A stretch of 64,000 bases of DNA from Bacteroidaceae bacterium (GCA_017965425.1 JAGCPY010000067.1:1-64000); one strand, 5' to 3'. Numbered from the stretch's first letter, positions 28,126 to 38,618 are shown. Program-made: numbers and translations. The notes: generated by a model from the sequence alone, not told the origin.

Positions 28126-29007
28126 ATGAAATTAAGTTGGATTTTTGATGAAGTGAAGGACTATTTCTTCATTGCCCTCGGTTGCTTCATCTACTGTATA
28201 GGATTTTGCACCTTCATGCTTCCCTACGAGTTTACTCCGGGAGGCATGACGGGTGTGTCGGCTATCATCTACTACGCCACTGGCATTCCAACCCAGTACA
28301 GCTATTTTGCCATCAATGCCGTCCTGTTGGCCATCGGACTAAAGATACTTGGATTCAAATTCTTTGCCAAAACCATCTACGCCACCACCTGCATCACCAT
28401 CTTCCTCGGACTCGTACAAGGCATTCTCCGACAACCAGATGGAACCCTTCCACTCGTTGTCGGCGATCAGCCTTTCATGGCTGCTGTCATTGGAGCTTGC
28501 ATCGAAGGAGCCGCTCTTGCACTTGTCTTCATCAACAATGGTTCCACTGGCGGTACTGATATCATCGCTGCCATCGTCAACAAGTACAAGAGCTTCTCAA
28601 TGGGACGCATTCTCATGTGGTTAGACTTCATCATCGTATCCTCCAGTTTCTTCGTCTTTCACGATTGGAACAAGGTGGTAACCGGTTATGTCATCCTAAT
28701 CATTTCCATGATTTTGCTTGACTATACTATGACGTCTGCCGCTCAGAGCGTACAGTTCACAATTATCTCTGAGAAATACGAGGAGATAGCACAAGCGATC
28801 AACAAAGATGTCCATCGTGGTGTCACGGAGCTCTTCGGCGAAGGTTGGTACTCCAAGCAGGAACGCCGTGTGTTGATTGTCATGGCACGCCGACGCGAGA
28901 GCACTCAGATTTTCCGCCTCATCAAGCACATTGACAACAAAGCCTTCGTAACGATGACCAAGGTCGTAGGCGTCTATGGCGAAGGCTTCGACTATATCAA
29001 GACATGA
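28126..29007 (+). CDS. YitT family membrane protein (DUF2179)
   Basis: A 293 aa protein with about five membrane segments in the first 200 residues ([32 protein letters not shown]) and a soluble C-terminal DUF2179 domain ([20 protein letters not shown] ending with [11 protein letters not shown]). The family's transport or sensing role is unproven. It overlaps rdgB by 4 bp. Confidence 0.9.
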   Translation: MKLSWIFDEVKDYFFIALGCFIYCIGFCTFMLPYEFTPGGMTGVSAIIYYATGIPTQYSYFAINAVLLAIGLKILGFKFFAKTIYATTCITIFLGLVQGILRQPDGTLPLVVGDQPFMAAVIGACIEGAALALVFINNGSTGGTDIIAAIVNKYKSFSMGRILMWLDFIIVSSSFFVFHDWNKVVTGYVILIISMILLDYTMTSAAQSVQFTIISEKYEEIAQAINKDVHRGVTELFGEGWYSKQERRVLIVMARRRESTQIFRLIKHIDNKAFVTMTKVVGVYGEGFDYIKT

Positions 29008-29597
29008 AACTCGTTTTTGCCACCAACAACCAGCACAAGCTCTCTGAAGTCCAGCAGATTCTCGGAGAGCATTTTGAAATTGTCGGCCTGAAAGACATCG
29101 GCTGTTCGGAGGATATTCCTGAAACAGCCGATACGTTGGAAGGTAATGCCCTACAGAAAGCCAGATATGTGAAAGAACATTATGGCCTCGATTGCTTCGC
29201 CGACGATACGGGCCTGGAAGTGACAGCCCTCGGTGGAGCTCCAGGCGTACATACCGCACGTTATGCCGAGCTATTCGGCGCCGGCAGAACACACGACAGT
29301 AATGCCAATATGAATCTCCTGCTTCAGCAGTTGCAAAATAAATCTGACCGTCACGCAAGATTTCGCACCGTCATCGCGTTAATATATAAAGGAGAGGAAC
29401 ATCTCTTTGAAGGTATCGTCGAGGGTGAAATCCTCACGGAACACCACGGCCACGAGGGCTTTGGCTATGACCCAGTCTTCCAACCAAAAGGCCACACATG
29501 CAGCTTTGCAGAGATGCCATCCACCGACAAGAATGCCATCAGCCATCGTGGGCGTGCCACCAAAAAGCTGGCTGAATTTCTGAAATGTGAAAAATGA
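29004..29597 (+). CDS. rdgB: Non-canonical purine NTP pyrophosphatase (RdgB/HAM1)
   Basis: Hydrolyses dITP, XTP and similar nucleotides to monophosphates, keeping them out of DNA. The 197 aa product begins [20 protein letters not shown], with [21 protein letters not shown] and [10 protein letters not shown] typical of the family. It overlaps both neighbouring genes by 4 bp. Confidence 0.96.
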   Translation: MKLVFATNNQHKLSEVQQILGEHFEIVGLKDIGCSEDIPETADTLEGNALQKARYVKEHYGLDCFADDTGLEVTALGGAPGVHTARYAELFGAGRTHDSNANMNLLLQQLQNKSDRHARFRTVIALIYKGEEHLFEGIVEGEILTEHHGHEGFGYDPVFQPKGHTCSFAEMPSTDKNAISHRGRATKKLAEFLKCEK

Positions 29598-31963
29598 AAA
29601 AAAGTAATTACCATATTCTCTTGAATCATCGCAGGTCATTCATCCTGCGAAAGATGATTCTTTTTTTCATCTTTTCACTTTTTACACTTCACGCAACCGC
29701 CCAATCCATTGGCTCCTGGCAAGTCTATCCTGCCTATACAGTCTGCACCTACAACATTCCTGTGGGAACACGGATTTATGCCCAGATGGAGAGCAAGCTG
29801 ATGGCCTACGATACTGAAGACCAGAGCATCCAGACTTTCGATTGGATGAAACAACTTTCCGATGTGGCTATTTCGTTTATCCGCTATTCTGCCGATGCCA
29901 AACGCCTCATCATCGTCTATGACAACGGAAACATCGACCTTCTTTCCACTGAAGATGATGATGATGTGATCAACTTAGCCCAACTCAAGAACAGCACCAT
30001 GCAGAACAAACAGGTGAACGGCGTGGAGGTTTTCGGCCACACAGCCTACATCTGCACTGGTTTCGGCATTCTTTGCATTGACTTGAACAAAGCCATCGTC
30101 ACTCACACCTATACGCTCAATATGAATGTGCATTCGTGCACCGTCAAAGATTCATTCCTCTATGCAGGTACGAGCTCAGGCATCTGGCGCGGACTCCTCA
30201 CAGAAAACCTACAGGACAAAGCACATTGGACACAAATCCATGCCTCCCTCTCTCCCAAGACCATGACCAACTTTGATGAACACGTATGGGCACAAGTGGG
30301 TAGCAATCTCTATGTTTATGACGAGGGGAAAAGCCAATTCGTCAGTCAGTTGCAATTCACCCCCTCCTACTTCTCCGTAACTGATGGTGCCATGATCGTG
30401 GGCAATGCCACGCAGGTATATGTCTTCAACAAATGGAATGAGCGTCAACTCTACACGGGAAATTTCTCTTGGGCTCATCTCACACGTAAAGGAAATACGT
30501 TTTGGGCCAGTGACAATTACAACGGGCTTCAGGCCTACCAGCTGACAGAAGAAGGACTGTTCCAGCTCAAGACTGCTAAGATCCAACCCAACAGTCCACT
30601 TCACGACTACAGCCTCCACCTGAAATACGAAGGCGACCGGCTACTTGTCTCCGGCGGCAACCGCAACTATACCGACACGGCACGCCCAGGAACGGCGATG
30701 ATCCTTCAAGCAGACGGCACGTGGCTGAACTTCGACCCACTGTCGGCACAAACGACGTGCCCCAATGAACGCTATCAAGATGTCACGCAAATTGCCCAAG
30801 ACCCAACTGACCCCAACCACCACTATGTGGGTACGTCGCGTAGCGGTATCTTTGAATTTCGCGATGGCAAATGCGTCGGACATATCGGGCTTGAAAACAG
30901 CCCCCTGCAATCCATCTTGCCCAATAATGCCAAGCCTCAGAATTTCGTCGTCGCCGATGGTCTCCGCTACGACAATGATGGAAACCTGTGGACGCTGAAC
31001 TGTACCGAAGGACGCGCCGACACGACCATCAGAATCCTGCAACCAAATGGCAGATGGACGGGCATTCCATGTGCAGAGGTGAAAAAAGCCAACACCCTCG
31101 ATGTTATCTTTTTCGACAGCAAAGGACGGGCATGGATCAACAGCCGAAGGGGCGACGAACATCGAGGCATCTTCTTACTCGACTACAATCAGACCATCAA
31201 TGTCCGCAGCGATGACTATCGACAACTGCGCACGACCATCATCAACCAAGACGGCACCTCCTACACACCCAATCAATTCTATTGCATTGCCGAGGACCTG
31301 AGCGGACAGATCTGGATTGGCACCGAGCTGGGGCCGTTCGTGATTACCGACCCCGACCAGTTCAATGCCAGCAACTTCACTTTTGAACAAGTGAAAGTGG
31401 CTCGCAATGATGGCAGTGGGCTGGCCGACTATCTGCTGTCCAGCGTCCCTATTCTTTGCATCACGATAGACGGGGCTGGCCGCAAGTGGTTCGGCACAGA
31501 AGGCAGCGGTGTTTATCTCATCAGCGAAGATGGTCAGGAGGAGATACATCACTTCACGACAGAGAACTCACCTCTCATTGCCGACGAAGTCTTTGATATT
31601 GCCATCAACGGTAAAACAGGCGTGGTCATGTTTGCAACAAGTAAAGGCTTGTGCAGCTACATATCAGATGCCACCGATGCTGAGGAAACACTGGAGAAGA
31701 ACAACATCTATGCCTTCCCCAACCCTGTGTCGCCAGACTATCATGGTCCCATCACGGTTCGTGGACTCACGAAGGACGGTGAGGTGAAAATCGTTTCCAC
31801 AGCCGGCCAACTCGTCTGGAGCGGCACATCTAACGGAGGCACCTTCACTTGGAACGGCTGCAACTCACTTGGACAAAGAGTGGCATCGGGCATCTATCAT
31901 GTCATCGCCAACACAAGCAACGGCTCTGAGGCCATCGTCACCCGCATCGCCTTCATACGCTGA
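29594..31963 (+). CDS. porZ: PorZ-like type IX secretion component (beta-propeller protein)
   Basis: A 789 aa exported protein. The N-terminal region has a signal peptide beginning at residue 21 ([17 protein letters not shown]). An ATG there (29654) is a possible alternative start; the upstream ATG at 29594 overlaps rdgB by 4 bp. The mature start [11 protein letters not shown] and two seven-bladed propeller-like regions ([32 protein letters not shown]) match PorZ of Porphyromonas. The end ([20 protein letters not shown] and [14 protein letters not shown]) is a Por-secretion tail. PorZ is known to work at the cell surface in attaching type IX substrates to A-LPS. The other Por-tail proteins here may be substrates. 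Confidence 0.85.
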   Translation: MKKSNYHILLNHRRSFILRKMILFFIFSLFTLHATAQSIGSWQVYPAYTVCTYNIPVGTRIYAQMESKLMAYDTEDQSIQTFDWMKQLSDVAISFIRYSADAKRLIIVYDNGNIDLLSTEDDDDVINLAQLKNSTMQNKQVNGVEVFGHTAYICTGFGILCIDLNKAIVTHTYTLNMNVHSCTVKDSFLYAGTSSGIWRGLLTENLQDKAHWTQIHASLSPKTMTNFDEHVWAQVGSNLYVYDEGKSQFVSQLQFTPSYFSVTDGAMIVGNATQVYVFNKWNERQLYTGNFSWAHLTRKGNTFWASDNYNGLQAYQLTEEGLFQLKTAKIQPNSPLHDYSLHLKYEGDRLLVSGGNRNYTDTARPGTAMILQADGTWLNFDPLSAQTTCPNERYQDVTQIAQDPTDPNHHYVGTSRSGIFEFRDGKCVGHIGLENSPLQSILPNNAKPQNFVVADGLRYDNDGNLWTLNCTEGRADTTIRILQPNGRWTGIPCAEVKKANTLDVIFFDSKGRAWINSRRGDEHRGIFLLDYNQTINVRSDDYRQLRTTIINQDGTSYTPNQFYCIAEDLSGQIWIGTELGPFVITDPDQFNASNFTFEQVKVARNDGSGLADYLLSSVPILCITIDGAGRKWFGTEGSGVYLISEDGQEEIHHFTTENSPLIADEVFDIAINGKTGVVMFATSKGLCSYISDATDAEETLEKNNIYAFPNPVSPDYHGPITVRGLTKDGEVKIVSTAGQLVWSGTSNGGTFTWNGCNSLGQRVASGIYHVIANTSNGSEAIVTRIAFIR

Positions 31964-31995
31964 ACACAATCCACACATAACAAACACGACATCCG

Positions 31996-32646
31996 ATGAA
32001 GCTTATTTTGGCCGACAACCAAGATATGACGCGCTGGGGACTCACGACGCTGGCCCAGAAGTATCTATCATCACCACAAATAGTCGAAGCACAAACGCTG
32101 AAAGACATCATCGCCCACCTCTCCGAAGGTCAGGCTGATGATGAACGAGTTCTTGTGGTAACAGACTATACCTTAATGAACTGTACGGAGGAAGAACTGT
32201 TCATCGTTCATGAACGTTTTCCCTCTGCTCAGTTCATCCTTTTCAGCGACCAACTCAGCCGTGACTTCATTCGTCGCATGATTTACAGGAGCCGGCGTTT
32301 CAGCATCCTCCTCAAGGACTGCCAGCTGAACGAAATCATTGAAGGCCTACGCCTTTGTGCGGTTGGCGAACAATTCATCTGCCAGCGTGTGACCAACTGG
32401 CTTCACACCGACGAAAACATCCGCCCCGAACGCACAGCACTCACCACCACGGAACGTGAGATTCTGAAAGCCTTGACAATGGGAAAGACCACCAAGGACA
32501 TCGCCGCAGAACGCTTCCTCAGTACCTACACGGTCATGACACACCGCAAGAACATCTTCCGCAAGCTGGGAGTCAACAACGTGCAGGAAGCCATACGCTA
32601 TGCTCTCAGAGCTGGTATCGTTGATCCTGTGGACTATTACATCTGA
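31996..32646 (+). CDS. LuxR/NarL-type response regulator-like transcription factor
   Basis: A 216 aa protein. The N-terminal ~130 residues look like a receiver domain (MKLILADNQDMTRWGL; a probable phosphorylatable aspartate in VVTDYTLMN) and the rest is a LuxR-type HTH (LTTTEREILKALTMGKTTKD and RKNIFRKLGVNNVQEAI). No sensor kinase is adjacent. It follows porZ by 32 bp and may be co-transcribed with it. Confidence 0.85.
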   Translation: MKLILADNQDMTRWGLTTLAQKYLSSPQIVEAQTLKDIIAHLSEGQADDERVLVVTDYTLMNCTEEELFIVHERFPSAQFILFSDQLSRDFIRRMIYRSRRFSILLKDCQLNEIIEGLRLCAVGEQFICQRVTNWLHTDENIRPERTALTTTEREILKALTMGKTTKDIAAERFLSTYTVMTHRKNIFRKLGVNNVQEAIRYALRAGIVDPVDYYI

Positions 32647-32749
32647 TGGTTATTCCGTACTAAGGAAATGTCACTATCAGGGTACAACTGTCCAAAGCAT
32701 TCATCGTAATGCCACCCCCCCATTGTTGAACCACAGGACGAAAGTTGAA

Positions 32750-35362
32750 TTATTTTCCTTTCAGGATTCGCTTGATGCTGTCAAGCTTGTTCAGCGCATC
32801 AATCGGTGTGAGACTATTGATGTCCAGCCCCAGAATCTGATCACGGATTTGGCAGAGCACAGGGTCGTCCAGCTGGAAGAAACTGAGCTGCATGTGATCC
32901 TGCTCTGGCATACGTCCTATCTTGTTTCCCATGCCCAACCCCTCGCGGTCGGCACTCGTCTCAAGTTGATGGAGAATGGTATCTGCCCGGCGTACGATAT
33001 CTTTGGGCATACCCGCCAGCTTGGCCACGTGTATGCCGAAGCTGTGCTCCGCCCCCCCTGGTTCAAGTTTGCGGACAAAGATGACCTTGCCTCTAACTTC
33101 ACGCACGCTGACGTTGAAATTCTTGATGCGGGCAAAATGCTTCTCCATCTCGTTCAATTCATGGTAATGGGTAGCAAAAAGCGTTCGTGCATGACCACGC
33201 TGATTCTCATGGATGAACTCCACGATAGCCCATGCAATACTGATGCCGTCATAGGTCGAGGTACCACGCCCCAACTCATCGAAGAGAATGAGCGAACGCT
33301 CAGAGATGTTGTTCAGGATGTTGGCGGCTTCACTCATTTCAACCATGAACGTTGACTCGCCAATGCTGATGTTATCAGAAGCCCCCACGCGAGTAAAAAT
33401 CTTATCGACCCAACCGATGCGAGCCCTTTCAGCAGGCACAAAGCAACCGATCTGTGCCATGAGTGTGATGAGAGCCGTCTGTCGAAGCAGCGCACTCTTA
33501 CCCGCCATGTTCGGGCCTGTGATGATGAGTATTTGTTGGTTCGACGTATCCAGACGTACATCATTGGCCACATAGCGTTCACCAACAGGCAATTGGCATT
33601 CAATGACAGGGTGACGACCTTGGTGGATGTCGATTTCGTCGCTATCATCCACGACGGGTCGGACATAGTTGTGCTCAGCCGCACAAACCGCAAAGGAAAG
33701 CAGGCAATCCAGTTGTGCCACCAAAGAAGCATCCTGCTGAATGGCTGACGTGAACTCGGCCACCGTCGCAACCAGCTGTGCAAAGAGCTGAGTCTCCAAG
33801 ATGACTATTTTTTCCTCAGCTCCCAGAATCTTTTCCTCATATTCCTTCAACTCCTGGGTGATATAACGTTCGGCATTGACCAGCGTCTGCTTGCGAATCC
33901 AGTCGGCAGGCACCTTATCCTTATAAGTGTTGCGCACCTCCAAGTAGTACCCGAAGACATTGTTGTAGCTGATTTTCAGGCTCTGAATGCCCGTGGCCTC
34001 TGCCTCCCGCTGTTGGATCTGCAGGAGATAGTCCTTTCCGCTGTAGGCCATTCGACGCAACTCATCCAACTCTGAGTTGACGCCGTCTGCCATCACGCCA
34101 CCCTTCTGCAAGGTCAAAGGCGGGTCTGGTCGGACTTCACGCGCGATACGGTCGCGGATGCTCTGGCAGGGATTCAGCTGCTCGCCTATATGCTGCAACG
34201 AAGGATCCTCGGCATCCATGCACGCACGTTTGATAGGCTCGATAGCCTGAAGAGCAACTCGCAACTGCACGATGTCTCGAGGAGAAACGCGACCAGTCGT
34301 CACTTTGGACGTGATACGTTCCAAATCACCGATAAGACGCAACTGTTCGGCCACCAACTCTCGGAACTCGGGATGGCGGAAATAGTGGTCAACCACGTCC
34401 AGGCGATGCGAAATCTGCGTAACGTCTCGAAGTGGGAACAGCATCCATCGGTGCAGCATTCTGGCGCCCATCGGCGTGACGGTTCTATCAATCACGTCGA
34501 GCAAAGAACGTCCGCCGTCATTCATCGACTGAATCAACTCCAGGTTGCGCACGGTGAACTTGTCGAGACGAACGTAGCGTTCCTCCTCGATACGGCTGAT
34601 GGTGGTGATATGCTGCAACTGTGTATGTTGTGTCAACTCCAGATACTGCAAGATGGCCCCGGCCGCAATGATGCCGGCCCGTAAATGGTCAATGCCAAAG
34701 CCTTTCAAGTTCTTGACCTCAAAGTGGCGCGTCAGCTTGTCTGTGGCTGTCTGGCTGGTGAACACCCAATCATCCAACTCGAAGGTAACGAACTTGGTGC
34801 CGAAGCAACCCTCGAAAAGCCCTTTGCGTCCACGCTCATAGAGCACTTCCTTGGGCGCGAAATTTGCCAACAACTTATCCACATAATCTGCAGGCCCCTC
34901 GGCCACCAGCCACTCGCCCGTGGAGATGTCGAGAAAGCTCACACCCACAAGGTCTTCTTTCATAAAGTGAACCGATGCCAGAAAATTATTCTCTCGGTAG
35001 TTCAACACCGTATCTGCCATCGCCACGCCAGGCGTGACCAACTCCGTGATGCCGCGTTTGACCAGTTTCTTCGTCAGCTTAGGATCCTCCAACTGGTCGC
35101 AGATGGCTACACGCTTGCCCGCGCGCACCAACTTCGGAAGGTACGTGTCCAACGCATGATACGGGAATCCGGCCATTGCCGTGCTCTCTCCCTCCTTGCC
35201 GTTGTTGCGCTTGGTGAGAGTGATACCCAATATTTCCGAAGCCTCTACAGCATCCGAAGCGTAGGTCTCGTAGAAATCTCCACACCTGAAGAGCATGATG
35301 GCATCGGGATGCTTCGCCTTCAGGTCGAAGAACTGTTTCATCATCGGAGTCGTTTCCGCCAT
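32750..35362 (-). CDS. mutS: DNA mismatch repair protein MutS
   Basis: An 870 aa protein that recognises mismatches and recruits MutL. Mismatch-recognition domain near the N-terminus ([24 protein letters not shown]; this family's F-x-E reads YET). The Walker A motif is [14 protein letters not shown], the Walker B region [13 protein letters not shown], and [10 protein letters not shown] follows. It is convergent with the regulator at 31996. Confidence 0.97.
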   Translation of the reverse strand: MAETTPMMKQFFDLKAKHPDAIMLFRCGDFYETYASDAVEASEILGITLTKRNNGKEGESTAMAGFPYHALDTYLPKLVRAGKRVAICDQLEDPKLTKKLVKRGITELVTPGVAMADTVLNYRENNFLASVHFMKEDLVGVSFLDISTGEWLVAEGPADYVDKLLANFAPKEVLYERGRKGLFEGCFGTKFVTFELDDWVFTSQTATDKLTRHFEVKNLKGFGIDHLRAGIIAAGAILQYLELTQHTQLQHITTISRIEEERYVRLDKFTVRNLELIQSMNDGGRSLLDVIDRTVTPMGARMLHRWMLFPLRDVTQISHRLDVVDHYFRHPEFRELVAEQLRLIGDLERITSKVTTGRVSPRDIVQLRVALQAIEPIKRACMDAEDPSLQHIGEQLNPCQSIRDRIAREVRPDPPLTLQKGGVMADGVNSELDELRRMAYSGKDYLLQIQQREAEATGIQSLKISYNNVFGYYLEVRNTYKDKVPADWIRKQTLVNAERYITQELKEYEEKILGAEEKIVILETQLFAQLVATVAEFTSAIQQDASLVAQLDCLLSFAVCAAEHNYVRPVVDDSDEIDIHQGRHPVIECQLPVGERYVANDVRLDTSNQQILIITGPNMAGKSALLRQTALITLMAQIGCFVPAERARIGWVDKIFTRVGASDNISIGESTFMVEMSEAANILNNISERSLILFDELGRGTSTYDGISIAWAIVEFIHENQRGHARTLFATHYHELNEMEKHFARIKNFNVSVREVRGKVIFVRKLEPGGAEHSFGIHVAKLAGMPKDIVRRADTILHQLETSADREGLGMGNKIGRMPEQDHMQLSFFQLDDPVLCQIRDQILGLDINSLTPIDALNKLDSIKRILKGK

Positions 35363-35402
35363 AATTTAGAACAACGTTGGACATTTAGCGTTCAAACGGG
35401 TA

Positions 35403-35410
35403 CAAAGATA
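35403..35410 (-). promoter_or_regulatory. mutS promoter, -7 box
   Basis: TATCTTTG on the minus strand, about 40 bp before the mutS start codon and downstream of the small RNA terminator. Confidence 0.7.
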
Positions 35411-35454
35411 CAACTTTTTTTCCTTATAAGCAGGAAAAGACCTGGATTTTTTGC

Positions 35455-35488
35455 TAAAAAAAGCAGCTCATCTCACGATGAACTGCTT
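35455..35488 (-). terminator. Terminator of the candidate small RNA
   Basis: The stem AAGCAGTTCATC / GATGAGCTGCTT (minus strand) is 12 bp with a GTGA loop, followed by seven T residues. Confidence 0.75.
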
Positions 35489-35747
35489 ACAGCTATGAAC
35501 AAATCTTGTTGATTTTCTCAGAATAACATCAGAGCAAACATACAATGATATGTCACTCATTTTGCTTTTCCTTCCGCATCACTGCGTGAGTAGTGCTTTT
35601 AGCTATTCCGACAATCGATTTACCTTAACTAACTTACCTAAAGTTGAGTAGCAAGCTACTCATGAGATGAAAACCTTTAAAACTAACCTAATACCATGAA
35701 AAACCGTATATCTTTGAGTCTCTCACGAGACGTCTTGTCTTGTTTGA
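35455..35747 (-). ncRNA. Candidate structured small RNA upstream of mutS
   Basis: A promoter box TACCTTTG (35760-35753), a gene-free stretch of about 290 nt and a strong terminator define a transcript unit on the minus strand. The RNA has a 5-bp stem closed by GUGA, a GNRA loop (35731-35718), and a perfect GAGUAG-CUUG-CUACUC hairpin (35662-35647). The terminal stem (35488-35461) is complete only in the minus-strand RNA, through a U-G pair, and is followed by a run of U. The longest inner frame from the first ATG is nine codons. It does not look like tmRNA or RNase P RNA. A relation to the Bacteroidales 6S-like RNA is possible but not shown. Confidence 0.6.
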
Positions 35748-35752
35748 CGATG

Positions 35753-35760
35753 CAAAGGTA
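35753..35760 (-). promoter_or_regulatory. Candidate small RNA promoter, -7 box
   Basis: TACCTTTG followed by CATCG on the minus strand. The -33 element is weak. Confidence 0.55.
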
Positions 35761-35961
35761 CGGGGTTTTCGTGTAACTTATACACTATTGAGCCAACTTT
35801 TCTCTAAAACATTGTCCTTTCTTGATTTATGTCAAACGGAAGCTTCATGAACAGAGGATTTATAGGCCATTTTTAACCTTGGCTATGGTATAGAGTTTGT
35901 ATAGAATTATCACAGAACTTGAAGTGTCGAATGTTCATTTCCCACACGATTGGACTGGAAC

Positions 35962-36013
35962 GTGTACACTTTCCGCACGCAAGGTGTACACCTTCTGGGC
36001 ATTTTGTGTGAAC
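35962..36013. promoter_or_regulatory. 22-bp-step GTGTACAC array, island 3
   Basis: GTGTACAC at 35962-35969 and 35984-35991, with a degenerate GTGTGAAC at 36006-36013. All steps are exactly 22 bp. The first two are followed by (T/C)TTC. Confidence 0.6.
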
Positions 36014-36063
36014 GCAACTCACCTCACCCTCTATACATGTCTTTTTTGTCAAAAATCCCTCAA

Positions 36064-36147
36064 TCCCTCACCTTTCGAACCATCAAACTGTCATTCAAAG
36101 ACTTACGGGTGAGAGATAGGTGAGGAATAGGTGAGGGAAGGTGAGAG
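36064..36147 (+). repeat. Iteron hairpin unit D
   Basis: TCCCTCACC (36064-36072), a 35-bp spacer, then GGTGAG motifs beginning at 36108, 36119, 36130 and 36140 (steps 11, 11, 10). The stepping is the same as in unit A. Confidence 0.8.
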
Positions 36148-36178
36148 ATTGAGATGTTGAGCCCCCAAAATCGCAATT

Positions 36179-36260
36179 CCTCACCATCCCTCACCTATTC
36201 CTCACCAATCCCTCACCAGCAAGAGCCTTTCATTCAAACACTTATCGCCGAAGGTGAGGG
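36179..36260 (-). repeat. Iteron hairpin unit D2 (reverse orientation)
   Basis: CCTCACC motifs begin at 36179, 36189, 36200 and 36211. A 35-bp spacer (36218-36252) and GGTGAGGG at 36253-36260 follow. It is a head-on partner of unit D, as C2 is of C. Confidence 0.8.
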
Positions 36261-36328
36261 ATTGACCCACATTGCAGGCAAATACAATGTAACTGAATTA
36301 AGTCACGATGACCAGTGCCGCCTTGTGA

Positions 36329-37882
36329 CTAAAGGCTTTCCAGCGGTTGCCCCAATTGTGCCTCCATTCGTTGGACTTTGCGGCTGATGACGGCACGATC
36401 AACATCGAACACACGGGCTATTTCAATGCGTTTCATTCCAGCCTTGAAGAGATACAGCAGTTGCAGATAAGAGGTCGTAAGGTGAGGGAACACAGTCTCC
36501 ACCTTCACCCGGAAGTCGGGATAAGCCTTATCTACGGATGCGAACAAGGTATCCCATGTCACCTCATCGGGGGCACCGTTCAAGCTCCTGAACATAACCA
36601 ACAAATCAGAGAGTTCCAATGCCAGTCTGGCTTGTTTACGTGCCTCTTTCTCTATGCGGCGTTCCAGAATCAGATGTTCTGCTTTCAGAAACATGTATCT
36701 TTTCCGATAAACGAAGGATGCCACAATGGCGGCCACAATAAGTGCCAACAAGCCCGCCACGGCCATCCAACGCTGTTTATCTGCCCGCAAGGCTTCCTCC
36801 TTCAACTTGGCCTCCGCCTCCATATCCCTGCGGTATTTGTATTCGTTGTTAATCTGTGACACGTGCTCCAGCGCCATCTCCTCGTTGGCAGCTCGTGAAT
36901 TCTCGATATACCGTTCAGCCCAATCCAACGTTTTCTGGTGATTATGTAAACTGTCGAACATCTGATAGGCGATAAGAGCGCAATCCCTTTTAGCATGACT
37001 TTCTGGTAGTCTGTCATAGGCTATCTGAAAGTAATATTCGGCAGAATCTATTTGATTATTCTTCTGGAAATACAATCCTTTTGCACAACAACAATTACCA
37101 GTCAAATCTTCTATTGGATATGCACATAGCCAAGAGTAACATAGTTGAGCGAATTCAGGATAGTTTAATCTTACGAATTTAGCCAGCATAGAACCAATGT
37201 TTCCTTGACTACAATGATTAATGCCATGCTCTATCAATTCATTCATTGCCTTTTTATAATAATACACGCAACTGTCAATATCTCCGAATTGATAATAGGA
37301 TTGAGCCATGACAGTATAATCCCATACATCCAGTTTTCCGAATCCCCGCTTGAGAGATATGGCTTTCTGATAGGCTGAGATTGCATCCAAGTCATTGTTC
37401 TGAGCACAATACAGGCTTGACAATTGACTATATACGTAGAACAATTTCAAAGAATCAATGATGATGATGTTTTCTTCTCCTAACTCTGCCGCTTGTAGAT
37501 AAGTCGTCAAGGCTCGTGGGGAATCCTGCAAATCCCGATAAGTCCCTGCCAAATAGTAATAGGCTTCCAATCTTTGATTGACAGTTCCATATTTGTCATA
37601 GAAATCTACAACCTTTTTCATTAAGGTGTCATCCGTAAGAGATATGTACGCCTTGTCTTTGGCCTTTGTCTTCAGTAATGCCAGCCGCATTTGAACTGCC
37701 TCCTCTGCATCTGCATATTTCTTTTCCATCAGTTCGACCGTTATCAACGCTGCTTTAGCATTCGTATCTGCGAGAATACTGATTTCCTCGATTTCATCGG
37801 GAACTTGGGGCTGTTGATGCTGTTGACAGGCAACGTTCAAGAAGATAGCTATTGCCAGCATCATTGAAAGGAGTTTATTCAT
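36329..37882 (-). CDS. TPR lipoprotein with transmembrane segment and C-terminal HTH
   Basis: A 517 aa protein with a lipobox at LNVAC (Cys19), so it is probably lipid-anchored. Residues about 90-340 contain TPR-like helices (YYYLAGTYRDLQDSPRALTT, then YTVMAQSYYQFGDIDSCVYY). A membrane segment (about 370-390, GLLALIVAAIVASFVYRKR) is followed by a coiled coil and a C-terminal HTH-like domain (GMKRIEIARVFDVDRAVISR). This architecture (periplasmic TPR, cytoplasmic DNA-binding end) is known in Bacteroidales for one-component membrane regulators. It is divergent from the small secreted protein at 38118, which is its most likely target. The HTH differs from classic LuxR ends, so DNA binding is inferred. 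Confidence 0.8.
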   Translation of the reverse strand: MNKLLSMMLAIAIFLNVACQQHQQPQVPDEIEEISILADTNAKAALITVELMEKKYADAEEAVQMRLALLKTKAKDKAYISLTDDTLMKKVVDFYDKYGTVNQRLEAYYYLAGTYRDLQDSPRALTTYLQAAELGEENIIIIDSLKLFYVYSQLSSLYCAQNNDLDAISAYQKAISLKRGFGKLDVWDYTVMAQSYYQFGDIDSCVYYYKKAMNELIEHGINHCSQGNIGSMLAKFVRLNYPEFAQLCYSWLCAYPIEDLTGNCCCAKGLYFQKNNQIDSAEYYFQIAYDRLPESHAKRDCALIAYQMFDSLHNHQKTLDWAERYIENSRAANEEMALEHVSQINNEYKYRRDMEAEAKLKEEALRADKQRWMAVAGLLALIVAAIVASFVYRKRYMFLKAEHLILERRIEKEARKQARLALELSDLLVMFRSLNGAPDEVTWDTLFASVDKAYPDFRVKVETVFPHLTTSYLQLLYLFKAGMKRIEIARVFDVDRAVISRKVQRMEAQLGQPLESL

Positions 37883-37914
37883 GTTTTGACTATCTATTAT
37901 TCACATTTTGGCGG

Positions 37915-37922
37915 CAAAGATA
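37915..37922 (-). promoter_or_regulatory. Promoter of the TPR regulator, -7 box
   Basis: TATCTTTG followed by CCGCC on the minus strand, 33 bp upstream of the start codon. Repeated at 41216 in the duplicate. Confidence 0.7.
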
Positions 37923-37983
37923 TAAAAAAAGACACCTAATAGCCAAGAAAAACAAGAATATAATATGTTGATTTCAAATCTGC

Positions 37984-38032
37984 TGACTTAGAAGTCAACA
38001 AAAGTCAACAAGAAGTCAACAATTCTCAACAA
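37984..38032. promoter_or_regulatory. Tandem AGTCAACA operator-like repeats
   Basis: Three AGTCAACA repeats (about 37992-38025) and one TCTCAACA copy lie between the divergent promoters at 37915 and 38063. Steps are about 10-11 bp. The set is preserved in the broken copy at 41280-41335. They are candidate binding sites for the adjacent regulator. Confidence 0.5.
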
Positions 38033-38062
38033 AAAACATTTGCAAGGTTCGGGCAAGAGCAC

Positions 38063-38070
38063 TACCTTTG
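38063..38070 (+). promoter_or_regulatory. Promoter of the small secreted protein, -7 box
   Basis: TACCTTTG followed by CCGCC, 47 bp before the ATG at 38118. Repeated at 41364 in the duplicate. Confidence 0.7.
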
Positions 38071-38117
38071 CCGCCATCAAACATATTTCAAAATTCACAA
38101 CTTAAAAACCATTTATT

Positions 38118-38528
38118 ATGAATAATCAACTCAAAGCCCTTTTCTGCGCACTCATGCTGATGGCATTTGGCGCCAATTCTTTCATCTATGCTGTAAATGG
38201 AGGTGGCAACGTTATTCCTTTGTTGCCAAGAGATAACAATGGACATCACGATCAGACAGGAGAGAACAATGGACATCCCAGATCCCCACAACTTTTACCT
38301 ATCGTCACCTTCGACAATTCCACTGCCACCCTTGTCTTCGAGGCTACTGCTGGCATGGTCTTCACCTATGAGATTGTAGATGCTAACGACGACGTTATTG
38401 CAACCGACATCGTCAATCTTGCATACGGACAATCACAGAGCGTCATACTCACAGACCTCGAAGAGGGAGTATATACCATTATTATATATATCAATGGTTG
38501 CGAGTACGAAGGAGAGTTTGAAAAGTAA
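38118..38528 (+). CDS. Small secreted protein, DUF3244-like
   Basis: A 136 aa protein with signal peptide (MNNQLKALFCALMLMAFGAN, then SFIYA) and a linker rich in N, G and H. The C-terminal beta-rich domain (VTFDNSTATLVFEA, SVILTDLEEGVYTIII, ending YINGCEYEGEFEK) resembles small DUF3244 proteins of Bacteroidetes. The function is unknown. The stop codon is followed by a terminator at 38535. Confidence 0.7.
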   Translation: MNNQLKALFCALMLMAFGANSFIYAVNGGGNVIPLLPRDNNGHHDQTGENNGHPRSPQLLPIVTFDNSTATLVFEATAGMVFTYEIVDANDDVIATDIVNLAYGQSQSVILTDLEEGVYTIIIYINGCEYEGEFEK

Positions 38529-38534
38529 ATGATT

Positions 38535-38574
38535 GAATCCCTTCTAACCCGATTGAACGGGTCAGTAGGGATTC
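38535..38574 (+). terminator. Terminator after the small secreted protein gene
   Basis: GAATCCCTTCTAACCCG and CGGGTCAGTAGGGATTC pair over 17 positions with two mismatches and a 6-nt loop, then ATCGTTTC. Confidence 0.6.
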
Positions 38575-38618
38575 ATCGTTTCAAGAGTGAAAACTTATTA
38601 TCTATCATCAACTGAATC

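Larger units (their letters stand above)
35775..36328. other. Gene-free repeat island 3
   Basis: No believable gene. It contains a GTGTACAC array (35962-36013) and the paired iteron units D and D2. A short open frame at 35897-36112 crosses these repeats and is not credible. Confidence 0.65.

Noticed and set aside
36064-36260. CRISPR array reading of the repeated CCTCACC/GGTGAGG clusters
   Set aside because: The repeats are 7-11 bp, inverted around a single 35-bp spacer and only four per unit. There are no repeats of 25-40 bp and no cas genes.
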